64,000 nucleotides of DNA. Origin: an uncultured Parasphingopyxis sp. (GTDB lineage Bacteria; Pseudomonadota; Alphaproteobacteria; Sphingomonadales; Sphingomonadaceae). Where the stretch lies: positions 1 to 64,000 of the forward strand of contig CAMYKP010000013.1 in assembly GCA_947259005.1 (NCBI GenBank), read 5' to 3'. This document shows, piece after piece, positions 62,639 to 64,000 of this stretch (its first letter is position 1; each line of letters starts with the position of its first letter). Made by a program: the position numbers and the translations under genes. The notes under the pieces are model-generated. The model was not told the origin of the DNA, ran no database searches, and saw only the letters and a list, made by a program, of their open reading frames with translations.

Positions 62639-63445
62639 TCAGCGCGAAGCGCTAAGCGATTCACTATCTGTCGGCGGCGCCGAAAGGGCGACGCGCCCGC
62701 CATCGACGATGATCGTCTGGCCAACAACATAACTGCCCGCCGCACTGGCGAGAAAGATTACCGCTCCGGCGATGTCGTCGGGTTCCCCGGCACGCCTGAG
62801 CGGAATGGATGAGACGATCGCGCCAAGGGCCGCTTCCTGCTCGAATATCGGCCCCGATGTGTAGCTGCGAACGAAGCCGGGCGAGATGCAGTTCACTCGA
62901 ATGCCCTGTTTGACATATTCGTCGGCAAGGCTGCGCGTCATGTGCGCAACGGCCGCTTTGGACGCGCCATAGGCGAACAGGTTGTACCCCGGCGAGTGGC
63001 CGGCGATCGAGCCTATCAGGACCAGGCTTCCCTTGGTTTCCGCCAATGCGTTCCGAAAGGCGTGGCATAGCCGGAAATTGTGATGGACATTGGTATTGAG
63101 GAGCCGCGCGAATTCCTCGTCGGGAGTATCTTCGGCCGGGCCTATAAAGGCGAGGGCGGCGGCGTTGGAGACGAGGAGATCGACCCTTCCAAAGGCGGTG
63201 ATCGCCTCCCCAGCGAAACGTTCGATATCCGCCCTGTCGTCCAGGTCGCAGGTCGCGTACTTCGACACCTCCGCGCCGGCCGCATTGTTGATCGCGCCAA
63301 CCGCTTCCCGGCAATCGGCTGCGGTCCGGCTCGAGATCACAACTTTCGCTCCATGTGCGACCAGCTGTTCCGCGATGCCGCGGCCGATGCCCTTGGTCGA
63401 TCCCGTGACCACGGCGACTTTGCCCGTGAGATCGAACAGGCTCAT
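62639..63445 (-). CDS. SDR-family oxidoreductase
   Basis: 268 aa. Canonical SDR: AVVTGSTKGIGRGIAEQLVAHGAKVVISSR, VSNAAALAFIG, and active site SIAGHSPGYNLFAYGASKAAVAHMTRSLADEY with YGASK. The end is the usual PEDDIAGAVIFLASAAGSYVVGQTIIVDGG type. It likely oxidises a hydroxy-acyl-CoA or alcohol. ATG 63445 overlaps the upstream SDR stop (ATGA). The operator lies downstream of this gene, so it is served by a different promoter upstream. Confidence 0.94.
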   Translation of the reverse strand: MSLFDLTGKVAVVTGSTKGIGRGIAEQLVAHGAKVVISSRTAADCREAVGAINNAAGAEVSKYATCDLDDRADIERFAGEAITAFGRVDLLVSNAAALAFIGPAEDTPDEEFARLLNTNVHHNFRLCHAFRNALAETKGSLVLIGSIAGHSPGYNLFAYGASKAAVAHMTRSLADEYVKQGIRVNCISPGFVRSYTSGPIFEQEAALGAIVSSIPLRRAGEPDDIAGAVIFLASAAGSYVVGQTIIVDGGRVALSAPPTDSESLSASR

Positions 63446-64000
63446 GATGCGTCCTCCTGCGTTTCGGCTTCTTCCATCTTGCGGTTGATATGATGGAGAT
63501 AGCTGAGCGTGCCGACCGGGATGCGGCTGCCACCATTCACCTGGACGACGCTGCCCGATACCCAGGACGATTCGTCCGACGCGAAATAGACGGCGAGCGG
63601 GCCGATATCCTCCACCTCGCCGAGCCGGCGCAAAGGCACGGTTTCAATTTGCCGGCGACGGGTAGATTCGCGGCGCATGCTCTGCGAATTTTCCGTGACG
63701 ACGACCCCCGGTGCGATTGCATTGACGCGGATACCGAGATGCCCCCATTCGACTGCCATTGTTGCGGTGAGATTTTCGACGCCTGCCTTTGCGGCTCCAT
63801 ATTGCCCGGTATAGGGGCAGGGCTGCGAGCCGGATCGCGAAGAGATGTTGATGATCGATCCGCCATGCTCTCCCATGGCGCGTGCGGCGGCCTGGGCGGC
63901 GAAAAAGGTCCATTTGAGATTCAGGTCGACGACCCGGTCCCACTGATTCTCTGCCAGGTCGATCAGCGGACCGACATCTCCGGCGCTCGCCGATCCGGCA
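63442..64000 (-). CDS. SDR-family oxidoreductase, cut by window edge
   Basis: The C-terminal part of an SDR; the ORF continues without a stop to the window end, so the N terminus (and cofactor fold) lies beyond 64000. Visible: NLKWTFFAAQAAARAMGEHGGSIINISSRSGSQPCPYTGQYGAAKAGVENLTATMAVEWG, with canonical YxxxK (YGAAK), and an end with an unusual tail (GTLSYLHHINRKMEEAETQEDAS). It overlaps the next SDR by four bases. The track's 63876 ATG is internal and not the true start. Confidence 0.9.
   Translation of the reverse strand, partial: AGSASAGDVGPLIDLAENQWDRVVDLNLKWTFFAAQAAARAMGEHGGSIINISSRSGSQPCPYTGQYGAAKAGVENLTATMAVEWGHLGIRVNAIAPGVVVTENSQSMRRESTRRRQIETVPLRRLGEVEDIGPLAVYFASDESSWVSGSVVQVNGGSRIPVGTLSYLHHINRKMEEAETQEDAS

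Overview
This 64 kb window looks like chromosomal DNA of a sphingomonad (Alphaproteobacteria, Sphingomonadales). The evidence is the high GC content, a circularly permuted two-piece tmRNA whose tag ends in LAIAA, an EipA/DUF1134 protein, an NDUFS4-type complex I accessory subunit, and a large acyl-CoA catabolic cluster with a TonB receptor. The genus cannot be fixed from the sequence alone.

Layout. (1) 0-21.5 kb is mostly housekeeping: complex I accessory subunit, APC permease, NUDIX hydrolase, three tandem TPM-like lipoproteins, mscL, ssrA, two small envelope proteins, a YedK/HMCES-type peptidase with a broken partial duplicate beside it, an orphan lower-GC gene with a possible PD-(D/E)XK core, aconitase, a beta-propeller lipoprotein, a TetR/DUF389 divergent pair, ygfZ, pyrC, rarD and eipA. 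A REP-like palindromic repeat family is scattered through the gaps. (2) 21.5-28.7 kb is an island just downstream of tRNA-Ser(GCT): large serine recombinase, DUF2924 and DUF3489 on the minus strand, then a ParB-DNA methyltransferase fusion and two DUF5681 proteins on the plus strand, then an orphan HEAT-repeat exported protein. (3) 28.8-34.9 kb is a four-gene operon (alpha/beta hydrolase, PaaI thioesterase, RND adaptor, RND pump) divergent from a MarR regulator, with a double palindrome between them. (4) 35.2-37.3 kb holds a diheme cytochrome, a fragment of a Leu/Glu-type dehydrogenase gene and an IS6-family element.

(5) 37.4-64 kb and beyond is a large acyl-CoA catabolic locus: six crotonases, seven SDRs (one degenerate, one cut by the window edge), three acyl-CoA dehydrogenases (two as an adjacent long/short pair), an acyl-CoA ligase, a double-hotdog MaoC-type hydratase, an amidohydrolase, a TonB receptor, an MFS transporter, a sulfotransferase, an NTF2-like protein, a lipocalin-like protein and two GntR regulators. 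Six promoter regions in the locus carry the same palindrome, core TAACTAAGTTA, usually within about 100 bp of a start codon. My inference is that the locus is one regulon that imports, CoA-activates and beta-oxidises a hydrophobic, possibly cyclic or terpenoid-like carboxylic acid. The substrate cannot be read from sequence.

Most promising for novelty: the catabolic regulon and its operator, the recombinase island, the orphan gene at 8.4 kb, and the degenerate SDR and 36-codon ORF embedded in the catabolic operons. All family calls come from reading protein sequence and motifs by eye; no database search was run.
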